A stretch of 64,000 nt of DNA from an uncultured Limosilactobacillus sp. (GCF_934202705.1 NZ_CAKPYE010000005.1:62001-126000), one strand, 5' to 3'. Positions 9,491-18,429 are shown, numbered from the stretch's first letter. A program made the numbers and translations. The notes: generated by a model from the sequence alone, not told the origin.

Positions 9491-9518
9491 ATTTTACCTT
9501 TTCTACCAGCTTAGTCAA
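9491..9518 (-). promoter_or_regulatory. mecA promoter
   Basis: Minus-strand TTGACT (9513-9518), 16-bp spacer, TAAAAT (9491-9496). This agrees with the later mecA start. Confidence 0.65.
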
Positions 9519-9568
9519 GCTACCATAATATTCATCAATCATATTTTAAATCAATAACCAATTTAGTG

Positions 9569-9574
9569 TATAAT
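9569..9574 (+). promoter_or_regulatory. Promoter -10 of the ABM-like gene
   Basis: TATAAT 24 bases before the ATG at 9598. The -35 region is weak. Confidence 0.5.
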
Positions 9575-9597
9575 AAACCAGTAAAGGAGTGAATGGA

Positions 9598-10095
9598 ATG
9601 ATCAAAGTAATTAACTACGCTTTAGGCTCCAAATCATACTTTGACGATGAAATTAAAGCCAATCCTAACCGTCGTTTAGTAATGGCGGAAAACTTAACGA
9701 CAGAAGATAATTATATTTTAATGGATCTTTCAGATCAACCAAGCATTTTTGGAATGTCCATTAAGCTAAAAACCACACATCATGTAGGAAATGAGTCCTT
9801 TGATGGATATTTATTCTTACAAGCATTTGATTTACCAAAAGAAACCCGTGAGATGCTTAGGGAAGTTGGTCCTAAGGTATTAGATGAAACCTATGAAAAA
9901 TTTGCCGATAAAATAAATTGTGGTTACTTTGCAACCCGAATGGATCACCCACAAACTTTGGTAATGTTAACAATTTGGCAATCCGAAGAAGACATGAAAG
10001 ATTGGTTGGGTAGTTCTACCTACAATAAATTAAAAGATTATACCAATCAACAGCTTCGCAATTTTACAGAAGTTTTTAAGACAGTTGAAGAATAA
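9598..10095 (+). CDS. ABM-like (antibiotic biosynthesis monooxygenase fold) protein
   Basis: A 165-residue protein whose C-terminal half (about residues 85-160; GYFATRMDHPQTLVMLTIW...W) has the pattern of dimeric alpha/beta-barrel ABM/IsdG-like proteins of lactobacilli. Some of these bind or degrade haem; no such activity is shown here. Start 9598 follows AAAGGAG with 8-base spacing; a GTG at 9589 would overlap that ribosome site. It is transcribed alone and ends in a strong terminator. Confidence 0.6.
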   Translation: MIKVINYALGSKSYFDDEIKANPNRRLVMAENLTTEDNYILMDLSDQPSIFGMSIKLKTTHHVGNESFDGYLFLQAFDLPKETREMLREVGPKVLDETYEKFADKINCGYFATRMDHPQTLVMLTIWQSEEDMKDWLGSSTYNKLKDYTNQQLRNFTEVFKTVEE

Positions 10096-10096
10096 A

Positions 10097-10127
10097 GAAG
10101 CAGTCTAAAGACCGCTTCTTTTTTTAT
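10097..10127 (+). terminator. Intrinsic terminator
   Basis: AAGAAGC-AGTCT paired with AGACC-GCTTCTT and followed by seven T residues, immediately after the ABM-like gene. Confidence 0.85.
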
Positions 10128-10257
10128 TAATGTTAAATCCACTTTATACTAATCTAGTATTATATATACAGGTTCTACGATATTCAGTACTGAAAGATAC
10201 TTTTTATCCGTCAGTACTGTTTTTATATTACGATTAACAATAAAAAACGAACAATTA
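10128..10257. other. Intergenic stretch with one hairpin
   Basis: AT-rich, no gene. It contains a terminator-like hairpin at 10185-10219 (arms CAGTACTGA / TCAGTACTG) followed by TTTTTATATT on the plus strand. AT-rich -10-like runs lie upstream (10160-10170), so a very short plus-strand RNA is possible, but nothing else supports it. Confidence 0.35.
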
Positions 10258-10686
10258 ACCCTTTGTCACCAAACCGTGTTAATTGTCCTCAAGAAAGACA
10301 CTTAATCCTCATGTGTAATAATATCAGTTTTTTATCACGAATCATTGACCCTTACTTAAAATTTAACAAACCGGCCACCACGGAAGAAAATGGCCAGAAG
10401 ATCATCCACCTTTTACAGTCATTTTCAATGCATTACCTGGTTTGCAGCCAGTTAATGCAACACAATAGCAGACTCCGGAGGAGACCTGTAAAAATTAAGG
10501 ACTTTTCGATTGCCAATCAACCAACGATCTTAAGTATCATTAAACAACAATATCTTTGTAGGCCTTTGGCATCCTGCCCAAATCTAGTCACGCGCACGGC
10601 CTCGGCTCAAGGCATTAAGAAAGGCTGTCGAATTGCGAGCACCGTTAAACAACACATTCTCAGTGCTGATTGACAAAGAGCCCATA
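10258..10686 (+). mobile_element. Decayed ISL3-type insertion sequence with both ends
   Basis: A reading frame at 10263-10673 (136 residues, no ribosome site) resembles the N-terminal third of ISL3 transposases: a DPYLKF start, then an IANQPTILSIIKQQYLC...C zinc-binding stretch and KGCRIASTVKQHIL. The DDE catalytic part is missing. The right edge has TTGACAAAGAGCC and the left edge has CCCTTTGTCACC, which together resemble the ISL3 terminal repeat GGCTCTTTGTCAA. This is an internally deleted, inactive copy of about 430 bp. The IS family is from memory of motifs. Confidence 0.55.
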
Positions 10687-10689
10687 TAC

Positions 10690-10718
10690 AAAAAAGCATC
10701 CCCAACCAGGAATGCTTT
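10690..10718 (-). terminator. tRNA operon terminator
   Basis: Minus-strand hairpin AAAGCATTCC / GGGATGCTTT followed by TTTTTT, right after tRNA-Asp. Confidence 0.75.
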
Positions 10719-10724
10719 GATTAA

Positions 10725-10799
10725 CGGTCCGTACGAGACTCGAACTCGTGATCTCATCCGTGACAGGGATGCGTCCTAAACCAACTAGACCAACGGACC
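10725..10799 (-). tRNA. tRNA-Asp (anticodon GTC)
   Basis: Cloverleaf on the minus strand with a 7-bp acceptor stem GGTCCGT/ACGGACC, discriminator G, anticodon loop CTGTCAC and T-arm containing GTTCGAGTC. CCA is not encoded. It is the last of three tRNAs in one minus-strand operon. Confidence 0.93.
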
Positions 10800-10804
10800 A
10801 TAAA

Positions 10805-10878
<74 letters not shown>

Positions 10879-10889
10879 ATAATAAAAAG

Positions 10890-10962
10890 TGACCCGTGCG
10901 GGATTTGAACCCACGTTACCAGCGTGAAAGGCTGGTGTCTTAACCAACTTGACCAACGGGTC
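10890..10962 (-). tRNA. tRNA-Glu (anticodon TTC)
   Basis: Minus-strand cloverleaf with acceptor GACCCGT/ACGGGTC, discriminator A and anticodon loop CTTTCAC. It is the first gene of the tRNA operon. Confidence 0.93.
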
Positions 10963-11122
10963 ATAAACTCACTCCAAGTGAGCATAAACGGAGAAGGAGG
11001 GACACAGGAACATTGATTTGCCAAAGCTAGTATAAAGTCAAAGCACCAAAAACGCACCATTAACCTTCTCCATAACAGTGAAAAGGACACACAGGAATGT
11101 GAACCCTTAATCAACGTTTATT
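10963..11122 (-). promoter_or_regulatory. Leader of the host tRNA operon
   Basis: About 150 bases between the promoter and tRNA-Glu. It holds two copies of a TTCCTGTGT(G)YCC sequence about 85 bases apart and a small hairpin CTCACT/AGTGAG just before tRNA-Glu. No coding gene is seen. Confidence 0.5.
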
Positions 11123-11151
11123 AATATACCAGAGATTTTGAACAAATGCAA
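11123..11151 (-). promoter_or_regulatory. tRNA operon promoter
   Basis: Minus-strand TTGCAT (11146-11151), 17-bp spacer, TATATT (11123-11128). It has no TGGCGA box, unlike the element's tRNA promoter near 59.15 kb. The -35 lies only 8 bp from the stop codon of the next upstream gene (fic), so the junction of host and element is probably very near here. Confidence 0.7.
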
Positions 11152-11158
11152 CTTATTT

Positions 11159-11920
11159 TTATATCTCTCTCCCCTTTTTTCTAAAAAGTGGTTTTACTCG
11201 GGTAGTTTTTAACTTATCAATATCTGTTTTACTAAGATCAACATTATGACTAAATCCTAAATTCGAACTTGGTAATAAACTATCCATGTACTTTAAAAGA
11301 GATTTTTCTCGGTTTGAATCTTGTGCTTTATAATACCGCATAAGATTAATTGTAAAGTCGGCCCGATCTAGATCATTCAAAGGTAAAAGCAAATAGTCTT
11401 CATCTTTCCAAGTATCTAGAGCAGCGTTTGCTGCAATTAACGCTGTCCGTTTATTACCATCTTGAAAAGGCTGTAATCTTGATAAGTCTGCAAACACTCT
11501 TAAAGCATCCAGTTTTGACTGATCAGACGAATTAAACTGATCAACAATTAATTGTAAATCTTGTTTTGTTACTACTTCTGGAGGAATATAGTAATCATTG
11601 CCCTGCTGATCAACTAATACTGAAATATTATCATCGGTATTGTACATTGTATTTCTAAGATGGCCTGGTAAATCTGGATCTTCTTCTGCACTATGGTTGA
11701 AAGACTTATTGACGTTAATAATTCCGTCAACTGAAAATCCAGCCTTCTGAATTGCTTTGATTCCTGATAAAGCATCTTTGAAGATACCCATATCGCTTGG
11801 TTTATTTAAAACTCGCAAATCTCCAGAATCCAAAGCTTTTTTTGTTTGTGCAACTGTACTACCATAACTATTCAAGCTACCAAATGAAGCAATAAATTCG
11901 GCCAATCTAGAATTATCCAT
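11159..11920 (-). CDS. Fic/Doc-family protein with altered catalytic motif
   Basis: A 253-residue Fic-domain protein. The core motif near residues 148-160 reads LQPFQDGNKRTAL. Active Fic AMPylases have HxFx(D/E)GNxRxxR and Doc kinases HxFxxxNKRT; here the catalytic His is Gln while the phosphate-binding GNKRT is intact. It may be inactive, use a different chemistry or serve as an antitoxin-like binder. It is the last gene of the long T4SS operon, 38 bp after the CPBP protease gene, and stops 8 bp from the host tRNA promoter. Confidence 0.8.
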   Translation of the reverse strand: MDNSRLAEFIASFGSLNSYGSTVAQTKKALDSGDLRVLNKPSDMGIFKDALSGIKAIQKAGFSVDGIINVNKSFNHSAEEDPDLPGHLRNTMYNTDDNISVLVDQQGNDYYIPPEVVTKQDLQLIVDQFNSSDQSKLDALRVFADLSRLQPFQDGNKRTALIAANAALDTWKDEDYLLLPLNDLDRADFTINLMRYYKAQDSNREKSLLKYMDSLLPSSNLGFSHNVDLSKTDIDKLKTTRVKPLFRKKGREI

Positions 11921-11958
11921 TTTGTCTCACCATCCTACGTTTTACTGCTACTACCATT

Positions 11959-12618
11959 TTACAACAGTAAACAAATGATTGTCGCTAAATTAAATGTAAG
12001 ATGTGTAATCATACTTACCCGGATATCTTTGTAGTGGTGGTAAATCACCTGTAGTAAAACACTGATCATGATGTACTCAAACACCGTTGAGTCGCTGTGT
12101 ACCATTGCAAATATAAAACCGACACATACAGCGGCAAGAGTAAACCTAGTTTTAGAATTAAAAGAAGCAGCATGAATATCAAACCAAGGTTTTATTCGTT
12201 CATACATAGATTGGCGAAATACCAATTCCTCTAACAATGGAGCAACAAAAACCACATAGATAATAAATGCTGGTAACTGTTTAACCAGACTTAAAATATT
12301 AGTTGTGTTTAGGGAACGGATTGATACATGATGAAGAATTAACACAAGGAGAATACTTCCCATTTCAATTCCAACACCAATTAACCCCCAAAGGATACCC
12401 ATTCCGACTGTCCTACAGGATATCTTTGTAAAAAGTTTCTTCCTATTAATATAGCCTAAAATAATCAGTAGCAAAGTATATGCAATGCTCATAATGTAAC
12501 TGGTCACTTTACCTAAGGGCAAGGCTAGTCCTGAACAGAGAAAGAAAATACTTAAATAACTAATCATAACTAACCAATCATATTGTCGTTGGGTAATTCT
12601 CGCTTTTCTAAATTTCAT
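11959..12618 (-). CDS. CPBP-family intramembrane metalloprotease
   Basis: A 219-residue polytopic membrane protein of the CAAX/Abi family. The signature residues are all present: EELVFR (130-135, EExxxR), FAMVH (FxxxH) and HLTFN (HxxxN). Related proteins process or protect against bacteriocins and lipoproteins. It lies at the distal end of the T4SS operon, so a role in maturing a transfer component or in immunity is possible; the substrate is unknown. Confidence 0.85.
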   Translation of the reverse strand: MKFRKARITQRQYDWLVMISYLSIFFLCSGLALPLGKVTSYIMSIAYTLLLIILGYINRKKLFTKISCRTVGMGILWGLIGVGIEMGSILLVLILHHVSIRSLNTTNILSLVKQLPAFIIYVVFVAPLLEELVFRQSMYERIKPWFDIHAASFNSKTRFTLAAVCVGFIFAMVHSDSTVFEYIMISVLLQVIYHHYKDIRVSMITHLTFNLATIICLLL

Positions 12619-12630
12619 AAACCTGTCTCC

Positions 12631-13278
12631 TTAATTATCAGAAGAGGTAACTTCTAAATTAGCAACCCGTTGGACACTAGTCAGTTTCTTTTGTTTTGTA
12701 TCGTATTTAACTGTATAAACATCGGTTATTACTCCAGGATCATTATCTCCTGTCCAATTATCAAAGGTAACTAACACATTCCCGGTAATTGAACCATCGT
12801 CATTTAACTGACTACTAGTTACCGTGGCACTACCAAATTTTGAATGGATATGACTAGCTTTGAAAATATCATTACCGGTATTATCTTTACCTGAATTGAA
12901 AAGATTTTTATTGCTTAACACATCAGCAGAAACGTAGGGCGCCACCAATCGACTTCGCTTTTGCCAAGTCTGCAAATTATCAAAGGTCATCACTGTCTTA
13001 AAAAACTTATGGCTTACTTGATTCAACTGTTGCTGAGCTGCTGTTTGTTTAGCATTAGCCTGCACAGTTGGATTATTACTTTTTAATTTAGCAATTGTTT
13101 GTTGTTTTTTCAGAGAACGCTTATCTGCAGCTAACGTCTTTTTCTTTTGCTGAAAAACAACCAGATTATGCTTTACTTGTCGGTTAATGGATTGTTGCTT
13201 ATAGAAATTAACACCGCATAATATCACACCAACAACCATGATAACCACTGCACTAACTGTTGATAATCGTTTATTCAT
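12631..13278 (-). CDS. Membrane-anchored T4SS protein, VirB8/TcpC-like candidate
   Basis: A 215-residue protein with one N-terminal membrane helix (about residues 8-27), a lysine/glutamine-rich coiled region (30-90) and a C-terminal globular domain (about 95-215). Its first base overlaps the stop of the upstream gene, so translation is coupled. The topology resembles VirB8/TcpC periplasmic-type subunits, but I see no sequence motif that proves it. Confidence 0.6.
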   Translation of the reverse strand: MNKRLSTVSAVVIMVVGVILCGVNFYKQQSINRQVKHNLVVFQQKKKTLAADKRSLKKQQTIAKLKSNNPTVQANAKQTAAQQQLNQVSHKFFKTVMTFDNLQTWQKRSRLVAPYVSADVLSNKNLFNSGKDNTGNDIFKASHIHSKFGSATVTSSQLNDDGSITGNVLVTFDNWTGDNDPGVITDVYTVKYDTKQKKLTSVQRVANLEVTSSDN

Positions 13279-13874
13279 TATTGATCACCCCCTGAAGTAA
13301 CGGTTGTTGGGGTCTTTTTGAGCATTCCTTTGACACTGATTCCGGTATTCAGCTTTTGTCGTTGTCCATTGTAAGAGGCAGTAATTATATAATACTTTGC
13401 GGTATTATCTTGCTGGGTATATTGGGTAACGATTGTAACAGGAATCTTAGAAATATCATTAGTATCACCAAAGCTAACTGACACATTATCATTTTGCTTA
13501 GCTAAATACTTATTTTCATTTCGAGAAATAGTTTGCTTGACTAATTTATTCACATTACTTTTTGAGCCCAGATCACCGATTAATTTATTTTGGTTATTTT
13601 TCAAGTCGTCGGCGGAATGAATTCCACCCATTGCCAAACCTACTCCTTCGGCTAACTGTTGATTAGCTTTACTTTCAATCTGCTGTAAATTATATTGTTG
13701 ACTATTATCTAGAATTGATGCGGGGTCAGTTGCTTTCACATCAGCAATCTGTCGATTAACTCTAGTAATCGCTTGTTGAGACATATTCAATACCCCTTTT
13801 GAAGGGATTGTAATAATTCCACAAGCCATAATTACCGCTGCTGTACTCCACAGAATTAAATTATTCTTTTCCAT
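13278..13874 (-). CDS. Membrane-anchored T4SS accessory protein
   Basis: A 198-residue protein with one N-terminal hydrophobic segment (about residues 7-25), then a hydrophilic helical stretch and a beta-rich C terminus (about 115-185). It overlaps both neighbours by one base, so it is translated with them. The function is unknown; position in the operon and topology suggest an extracellular subunit of the transfer machine. Confidence 0.6.
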   Translation of the reverse strand: MEKNNLILWSTAAVIMACGIITIPSKGVLNMSQQAITRVNRQIADVKATDPASILDNSQQYNLQQIESKANQQLAEGVGLAMGGIHSADDLKNNQNKLIGDLGSKSNVNKLVKQTISRNENKYLAKQNDNVSVSFGDTNDISKIPVTIVTQYTQQDNTAKYYIITASYNGQRQKLNTGISVKGMLKKTPTTVTSGGDQ

Positions 13875-15151
13875 TACTTATTGCCACCATCCTTAATGGG
13901 ACGAGCTAATAACCGAGGTTCACTCGTCATTGAACCAAATTCTTGTTTGAAGGTTCCTTCTGAAACATGATCATCAGAAGAGTTTTCATTAATCACTTTT
14001 GTTGCATCGCCATGCCAAGGTTCTTCAATAATTGCCGTGTGTCCACCATCACCAGAAGAGTTTGGCCCACCGACAATTACCACATCACCGGCTTTAGAAT
14101 CACTATCGCTTACTTCTTGAAGCCAATTATGTGCACCAGTAGCATCCTGCCACATTGACCCAGTAAACCAGCCACCACTAGGAACTTTATATCCGGCTAG
14201 GTAACAAGATAACCAAACAAATCCTGAACAGTCTGTGACTCCGTCTTTCCTTACACTAGAGACATCTTTTGAAGATTTGTCAGACATAACATGATCCAAG
14301 ATTGGCCGTACTTGACCGTAGTGAAAATAGCCAAGTAACTTCTTAGCGATTGAAATAATATCGCTGTCACCACCACTGTCGGTATTAGTAGCACACTTAT
14401 TCTCACTAGATTCTTCGGCAGAAGCTCCGGCTGTTGCGCCAGACATTGCGTTACCAAGTAAACTATCATCTGCAGATAAGTTTTCACCACCAAATACTTT
14501 ATAGGCTGTTTCAGCATATCCTTGTCGTTTACCTTCAGTACCGTCTGGATCATGAGTCCACCCCTGACCGGCTTCAAGACCTGAAATGTAGAAACGACTA
14601 GCGGCTTCCTTAGGATCAGTCAAATGACCAAATAGCTTTAAAGAATTATCTTTATACTTACCAGAAGCCCACATGGCTGGATTCCGCATATCGTTCTCAA
14701 TCATACGGATTTGAAGTTCAAGCGAATTCTCATCCATTCCCTGTTGTTGAGCAAAATTCCGTAAAGCTGTTCGACGATTGCCTGTCCACTGCATCAATCC
14801 ATGGCCACCATCGCCAGAACCATTTTCTGCTTTCAAGTTAAAGCCACCAGATTCATGTGCAATGTTACCCATTACACCGGCATCAGCCGCCCCATCAATT
14901 CCTAGATCCTTATGTAATCGATCCCAAATCTGCTTAGCGATTTTATAAGACTCAGTCCCAGGCTTCGTCCAATCACCATTCGCCATACCCGCAGTTGCAA
15001 TATCAGACGACTCGTTTTGTTGATTTGGTGAACAACTATTCTCCGAATAGAAAAACATGAAAATAGCTAATAACATCACACCCAATACTGATAGCACGCC
15101 GCCACTAACTAGAGCAAACTTTAGTGAGTGCTTTTTTATCCATTGTCCCAT
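13874..15151 (-). CDS. VirB1/TrsG-like bifunctional peptidoglycan hydrolase
   Basis: A 425-residue protein that would open the cell wall for the transfer channel. One membrane helix (about 12-33) is followed by a lysozyme-like domain (about 75-200; GVMGNIAHESGG with the catalytic-type Glu, GHGLMQWTGNRR), a serine-rich linker, and an NlpC/P60-type peptidase domain (about 265-420) with DCSGF (Cys near 307) and GGHTAII (His near 368). The two-domain layout matches TrsG/TcpG hydrolases of Gram-positive conjugation systems. Confidence 0.88.
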   Translation of the reverse strand: MGQWIKKHSLKFALVSGGVLSVLGVMLLAIFMFFYSENSCSPNQQNESSDIATAGMANGDWTKPGTESYKIAKQIWDRLHKDLGIDGAADAGVMGNIAHESGGFNLKAENGSGDGGHGLMQWTGNRRTALRNFAQQQGMDENSLELQIRMIENDMRNPAMWASGKYKDNSLKLFGHLTDPKEAASRFYISGLEAGQGWTHDPDGTEGKRQGYAETAYKVFGGENLSADDSLLGNAMSGATAGASAEESSENKCATNTDSGGDSDIISIAKKLLGYFHYGQVRPILDHVMSDKSSKDVSSVRKDGVTDCSGFVWLSCYLAGYKVPSGGWFTGSMWQDATGAHNWLQEVSDSDSKAGDVVIVGGPNSSGDGGHTAIIEEPWHGDATKVINENSSDDHVSEGTFKQEFGSMTSEPRLLARPIKDGGNK

Positions 15152-15165
15152 CTACACTCACCTTC

Positions 15166-15423
15166 TTACTGTAAATATGAATACAGCTTAAAAAGTGCAG
15201 TTAGCACCACGAGGATCCCTATTAGAAAGAAGAAGAATTTATTCTGATCTGAAGAATGATCTTTAATTGGTTCTCCGTTAATTAATTGTTCTTTCCGCTG
15301 GTTAATCTTCTGTTTTTCGGCGCTTTGGATTTGTCGGTAACTGTTAATAGGATGACGTAGGTAATGAAGCCGTTGATGTTTATTCGAATTGTTAGCGTGA
15401 GTGGATTGTCGGTTAATTGCCAT
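15166..15423 (-). CDS. Small single-pass membrane protein of the T4SS operon (TrsF-like position)
   Basis: An 85-residue protein with a basic, hydrophilic N terminus and one C-terminal membrane helix (about residues 62-82). It lies between the VirB4 and hydrolase genes and overlaps the virB4 stop by one base. No family is recognised beyond its position. Confidence 0.6.
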   Translation of the reverse strand: MAINRQSTHANNSNKHQRLHYLRHPINSYRQIQSAEKQKINQRKEQLINGEPIKDHSSDQNKFFFFLIGILVVLTALFKLYSYLQ

Positions 15424-17354
15424 TAGATACCACCCCCGTAACGTCGTTCCTCTTCCTTCGTAATTTCAACCTTAAATTGAATATTACGATCACCCTGAAT
15501 CATCATGAGACATTCAGTTTTCTCTAATTTGGGGAGACTTTGTAACTCATCAGCCGTTGTTGAATTACCCAACGCCAGCCTTAAACGTGGTAAATCATCA
15601 TCACTGATTTGAAAGAAAAAGCGAATTTGAAAAAGACTAAACATTTTCTGAACGGCTAAGATATATGGATCATGGGAATTTCCATTCATAATCAGATCTT
15701 TAATTGTTGGCGCCGCCATAGTGATGGCGCAGAAATTTTTCCGCATCTGTTCCATCATAGAAGCAAGAAACTCTACACCAAATGCGAATCGGGGATTAAC
15801 AATGTTTTCCACTTCATCCAGGTTAATGTAGTACCAAGGAATCGAATTACGATCTAAACGTCCTTCCTTCAGAAGTCGTCGTAATTTCAGCCCGTTCTTA
15901 ATTACTTCCGCAGACAACAAGGTGAATACAGAATAAATTTGAGCATTGAATACGCCATCACCTTGTGCTTTAAGCCCTTGAATATTAAACGTAACCACTT
16001 GTTCTTGGGATAAATCGGGAAAACGAGTAATGCCTTCAAACATATCGGCTTTCGTTTCTTCGATTCCGGAGAATGTTCGAGTAATTCGGCTCATGGAGTG
16101 TTCAGTGGCATTCGTAATATGAATCTTAGGATCACGTTCGGCCTTTCGTTTTCTTTCGTTAGCATAGGTAACAAAATCCTGCAGTGTTGGGTACCAATCG
16201 TGCGGCCGTCCAGTAATTTTAATGTCCTTCATTGTTTGTTGTGGATTCTTCGTCCATAAACCTTCTGTAATATAGAAATCATTCAACCACTGGCCAAGTA
16301 GTTCCATGTCATCACTGGTGACATCTTCATTTAGAAATTTAAAGAAGTTCTTGAGTTTGGTAATATGTTGGGCAAATGAACCAATCTCATCAGTAGAACC
16401 GTCAGTATCTTTAACCACGGTGGCAAACACTTCGAACGGGTTGATCATAAATTCGGGTTTATCTAATCGAATCGTAACCCCACCCTGATCTTTAGTCTGG
16501 TCAGTATATTCAGAAGACACGTCAAAGTTTCGGATAAAAGCGCCCCGACTAAAGACATCGTCATTCATCTTCTTCAGTAAGGTGGATTTACCCATTCCAG
16601 CATTTCCAGTTACAAAGAAGAATGACCGGGTACGACGGCGATCACGTAAGAAAGGATCAAACATTATCGGGCCAGAAGTTCGAGTATATCCATAGTACGA
16701 TCCATTCGGGTCATCTAGCTTCACGTGATTAAAAGGATAGGACCCCGATAGCGAATAAGCACTAATTGGCGTTCCAATTGGCTTGTTTAATAAATCTTCT
16801 TCACTCATCGTCGGTACAAAAATACTGCCAAACTCATCAAGTTGTTCATCAGAATACCGAGCCATATTAAACTCACCATTATTTCGAATAATTTCCGTGC
16901 AGCGTTTTTCCAATTTGTCTAAAGTTGGCGCATACACAAAAATACGACAATAGAACCGTTTCATAATTTCGTTTCTCTGTTGCATTGCCGCAATCAATTG
17001 CATTTGATCGTAATAAGCATTTCCAGCTTCCACATTATCCATTTCCTTCTGCTTCCCGGAAATTTGTGTCTTCTTTTCGGTAGCGGAACGGGAAAGCTCC
17101 TTTAAGATAGCTTGTCGATCTTCAGTTCCCAAACTAAGAACCGCCATTGTAGAGTCGTTATTAGTTAAAGGCACGCCCCAAAAAGCTCCCAGTCCATGGG
17201 CCGGATACCGATACACTCGCAAGCAGGTTACATATCCATCACCCATTTGTAAGTAACGGGCATGACGCTTTAGATTTCCTTGTGGTTGTACCCTTGCTAA
17301 GAAATCAAGATCATAGCCTGCTTGCTGAAGTCTTAAAACTTGTCGTTTACGCAC
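15423..17354 (-). CDS. VirB4/TrsE-family conjugation ATPase
   Basis: A 643-residue ATPase that powers the type IV channel. Walker A GNAGMGKSTL lies near residue 254 and Walker B YINLDEVEN near 513; the region RFFFQISDDDLPRLRLALGN near the C terminus is typical of VirB4. The N-terminal part is shorter than in Gram-negative VirB4. In pSK41-type systems the homologue is TrsE. It sits directly after the TrsD-like gene. Confidence 0.9.
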   Translation of the reverse strand: MRKRQVLRLQQAGYDLDFLARVQPQGNLKRHARYLQMGDGYVTCLRVYRYPAHGLGAFWGVPLTNNDSTMAVLSLGTEDRQAILKELSRSATEKKTQISGKQKEMDNVEAGNAYYDQMQLIAAMQQRNEIMKRFYCRIFVYAPTLDKLEKRCTEIIRNNGEFNMARYSDEQLDEFGSIFVPTMSEEDLLNKPIGTPISAYSLSGSYPFNHVKLDDPNGSYYGYTRTSGPIMFDPFLRDRRRTRSFFFVTGNAGMGKSTLLKKMNDDVFSRGAFIRNFDVSSEYTDQTKDQGGVTIRLDKPEFMINPFEVFATVVKDTDGSTDEIGSFAQHITKLKNFFKFLNEDVTSDDMELLGQWLNDFYITEGLWTKNPQQTMKDIKITGRPHDWYPTLQDFVTYANERKRKAERDPKIHITNATEHSMSRITRTFSGIEETKADMFEGITRFPDLSQEQVVTFNIQGLKAQGDGVFNAQIYSVFTLLSAEVIKNGLKLRRLLKEGRLDRNSIPWYYINLDEVENIVNPRFAFGVEFLASMMEQMRKNFCAITMAAPTIKDLIMNGNSHDPYILAVQKMFSLFQIRFFFQISDDDLPRLRLALGNSTTADELQSLPKLEKTECLMMIQGDRNIQFKVEITKEEERRYGGGI

Positions 17355-17367
17355 AATTTAACCTCCT

Positions 17368-18018
17368 TTATTTAACCCGAGTATTCAAGTTGTTAATTCG
17401 TGTTAAGATTTCTTCCTTCTTTTCTAAAGACAGGGTTTCCATCACTAGTGATTTACCACCCCAGGCAATAACTGCTTCTCGTTCATTTCGTAAGTCAATC
17501 TTGCGTTTGCCAAAAATGACCAAGATAAATTCTTCTGATACCAGGGCTTTTTCAACGGCTACATTTTGGCGTTGTCGTGAGCTAATATAGCGGAGCTGCG
17601 TCTGCAGTTGTTGTCTTCTTCGTGGCTTGGTAGTCCGTTTAAGTTGATCAGCAACCGCTGTATACCGTTGCCCCCAAAATTGTCGTTGATGTGAAGTGTC
17701 CACCGGAAAAGGACTGATAATAATCTTCATATCTTCTAACGCTGCCGAGAGAAAATGATGAAAACCTTCAATAATGTTTTGCTGTTCGTTGTAAGACATC
17801 GTGCCAACCCCTTGTCCTCGGATACTTAATAAATCTGCATATCCATCGGCTTCTTCTTTCAGCACTAAGAAATGGTCATCATCTTTAGTAATGGCTTTAT
17901 AAGCCAACAAATCACGCATTTCAGCAAACTTAGCTTCAGAAACACCACGATAATTTTTAAGTTTTTCAATGGGTGAAACCTTTTTCTTTACCCGAGTCTT
18001 GGTTCCTCTAATTGCCAT
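17368..18018 (-). CDS. TrsD-like conjugation protein
   Basis: A 216-residue soluble protein starting with a basic segment. It overlaps the upstream TrsC-like gene by 11 bp and precedes VirB4, exactly the place of TrsD in staphylococcal and lactobacillar tra regions. TrsD-like proteins resemble a detached VirB4 N-terminal domain; the assignment rests on order and general features. Confidence 0.65.
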   Translation of the reverse strand: MAIRGTKTRVKKKVSPIEKLKNYRGVSEAKFAEMRDLLAYKAITKDDDHFLVLKEEADGYADLLSIRGQGVGTMSYNEQQNIIEGFHHFLSAALEDMKIIISPFPVDTSHQRQFWGQRYTAVADQLKRTTKPRRRQQLQTQLRYISSRQRQNVAVEKALVSEEFILVIFGKRKIDLRNEREAVIAWGGKSLVMETLSLEKKEEILTRINNLNTRVK

Positions 18019-18355
18019 TTAGGAGATCCTCCTTTCGCATCTCTGGCACCGACTTGAACTCGTAATATCCGTAGCTTTTATATTCTTTCGGGTGGCGATT
18101 CATAATCAGCATCCAAATAATTTCATAATTACGTTTTCCTGGATTAGAGGACGGTCGAAGATCCATATAAATGGTCAGCATTAAACCAAGTCCTAAAAAG
18201 ATAAATGATTGTTTGGTCTGTTCAGCTGGAAAAATCTGATCCAGCACAAAGGTCAGCCCTAATACAATTGCAAAAACCCCCACATCCTTGAGATACATAA
18301 AGGCATTCAGTTTAATTTCTGCATGGATATCTGGTACAACTCCAAAATCGTTCAT
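18008..18355 (-). CDS. TrsC-like/VirB3-like small membrane protein
   Basis: A 115-residue protein with two membrane helices (about residues 24-42 and 50-66) and a hydrophilic C-terminal tail. It is the first gene of the unit that runs to about 11,159 and is driven by a TGGCGA-type promoter. Size, topology and position fit TrsC or PrgI/VirB3-like subunits. Confidence 0.65.
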   Translation of the reverse strand: MNDFGVVPDIHAEIKLNAFMYLKDVGVFAIVLGLTFVLDQIFPAEQTKQSFIFLGLGLMLTIYMDLRPSSNPGKRNYEIIWMLIMNRHPKEYKSYGYYEFKSVPEMRKEDLLNGN

Positions 18356-18389
18356 TTAAATTCACCTCGTTATTCAATAATCAGAAGTC

Positions 18390-18426
18390 ATACTAAATAA
18401 CCAAGCTAAAGGCGCAATTTTCGCCA
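18390..18426 (-). promoter_or_regulatory. TGGCGA-box promoter of the TrsC-to-Fic unit
   Basis: Minus strand: TGGCGA (18421-18426), 25-bp spacer, TAGTAT (18390-18395), then the gene start at 18355. A terminator hairpin lies immediately upstream at 18430-18452. Confidence 0.8.
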
Positions 18427-18429
18427 AAA

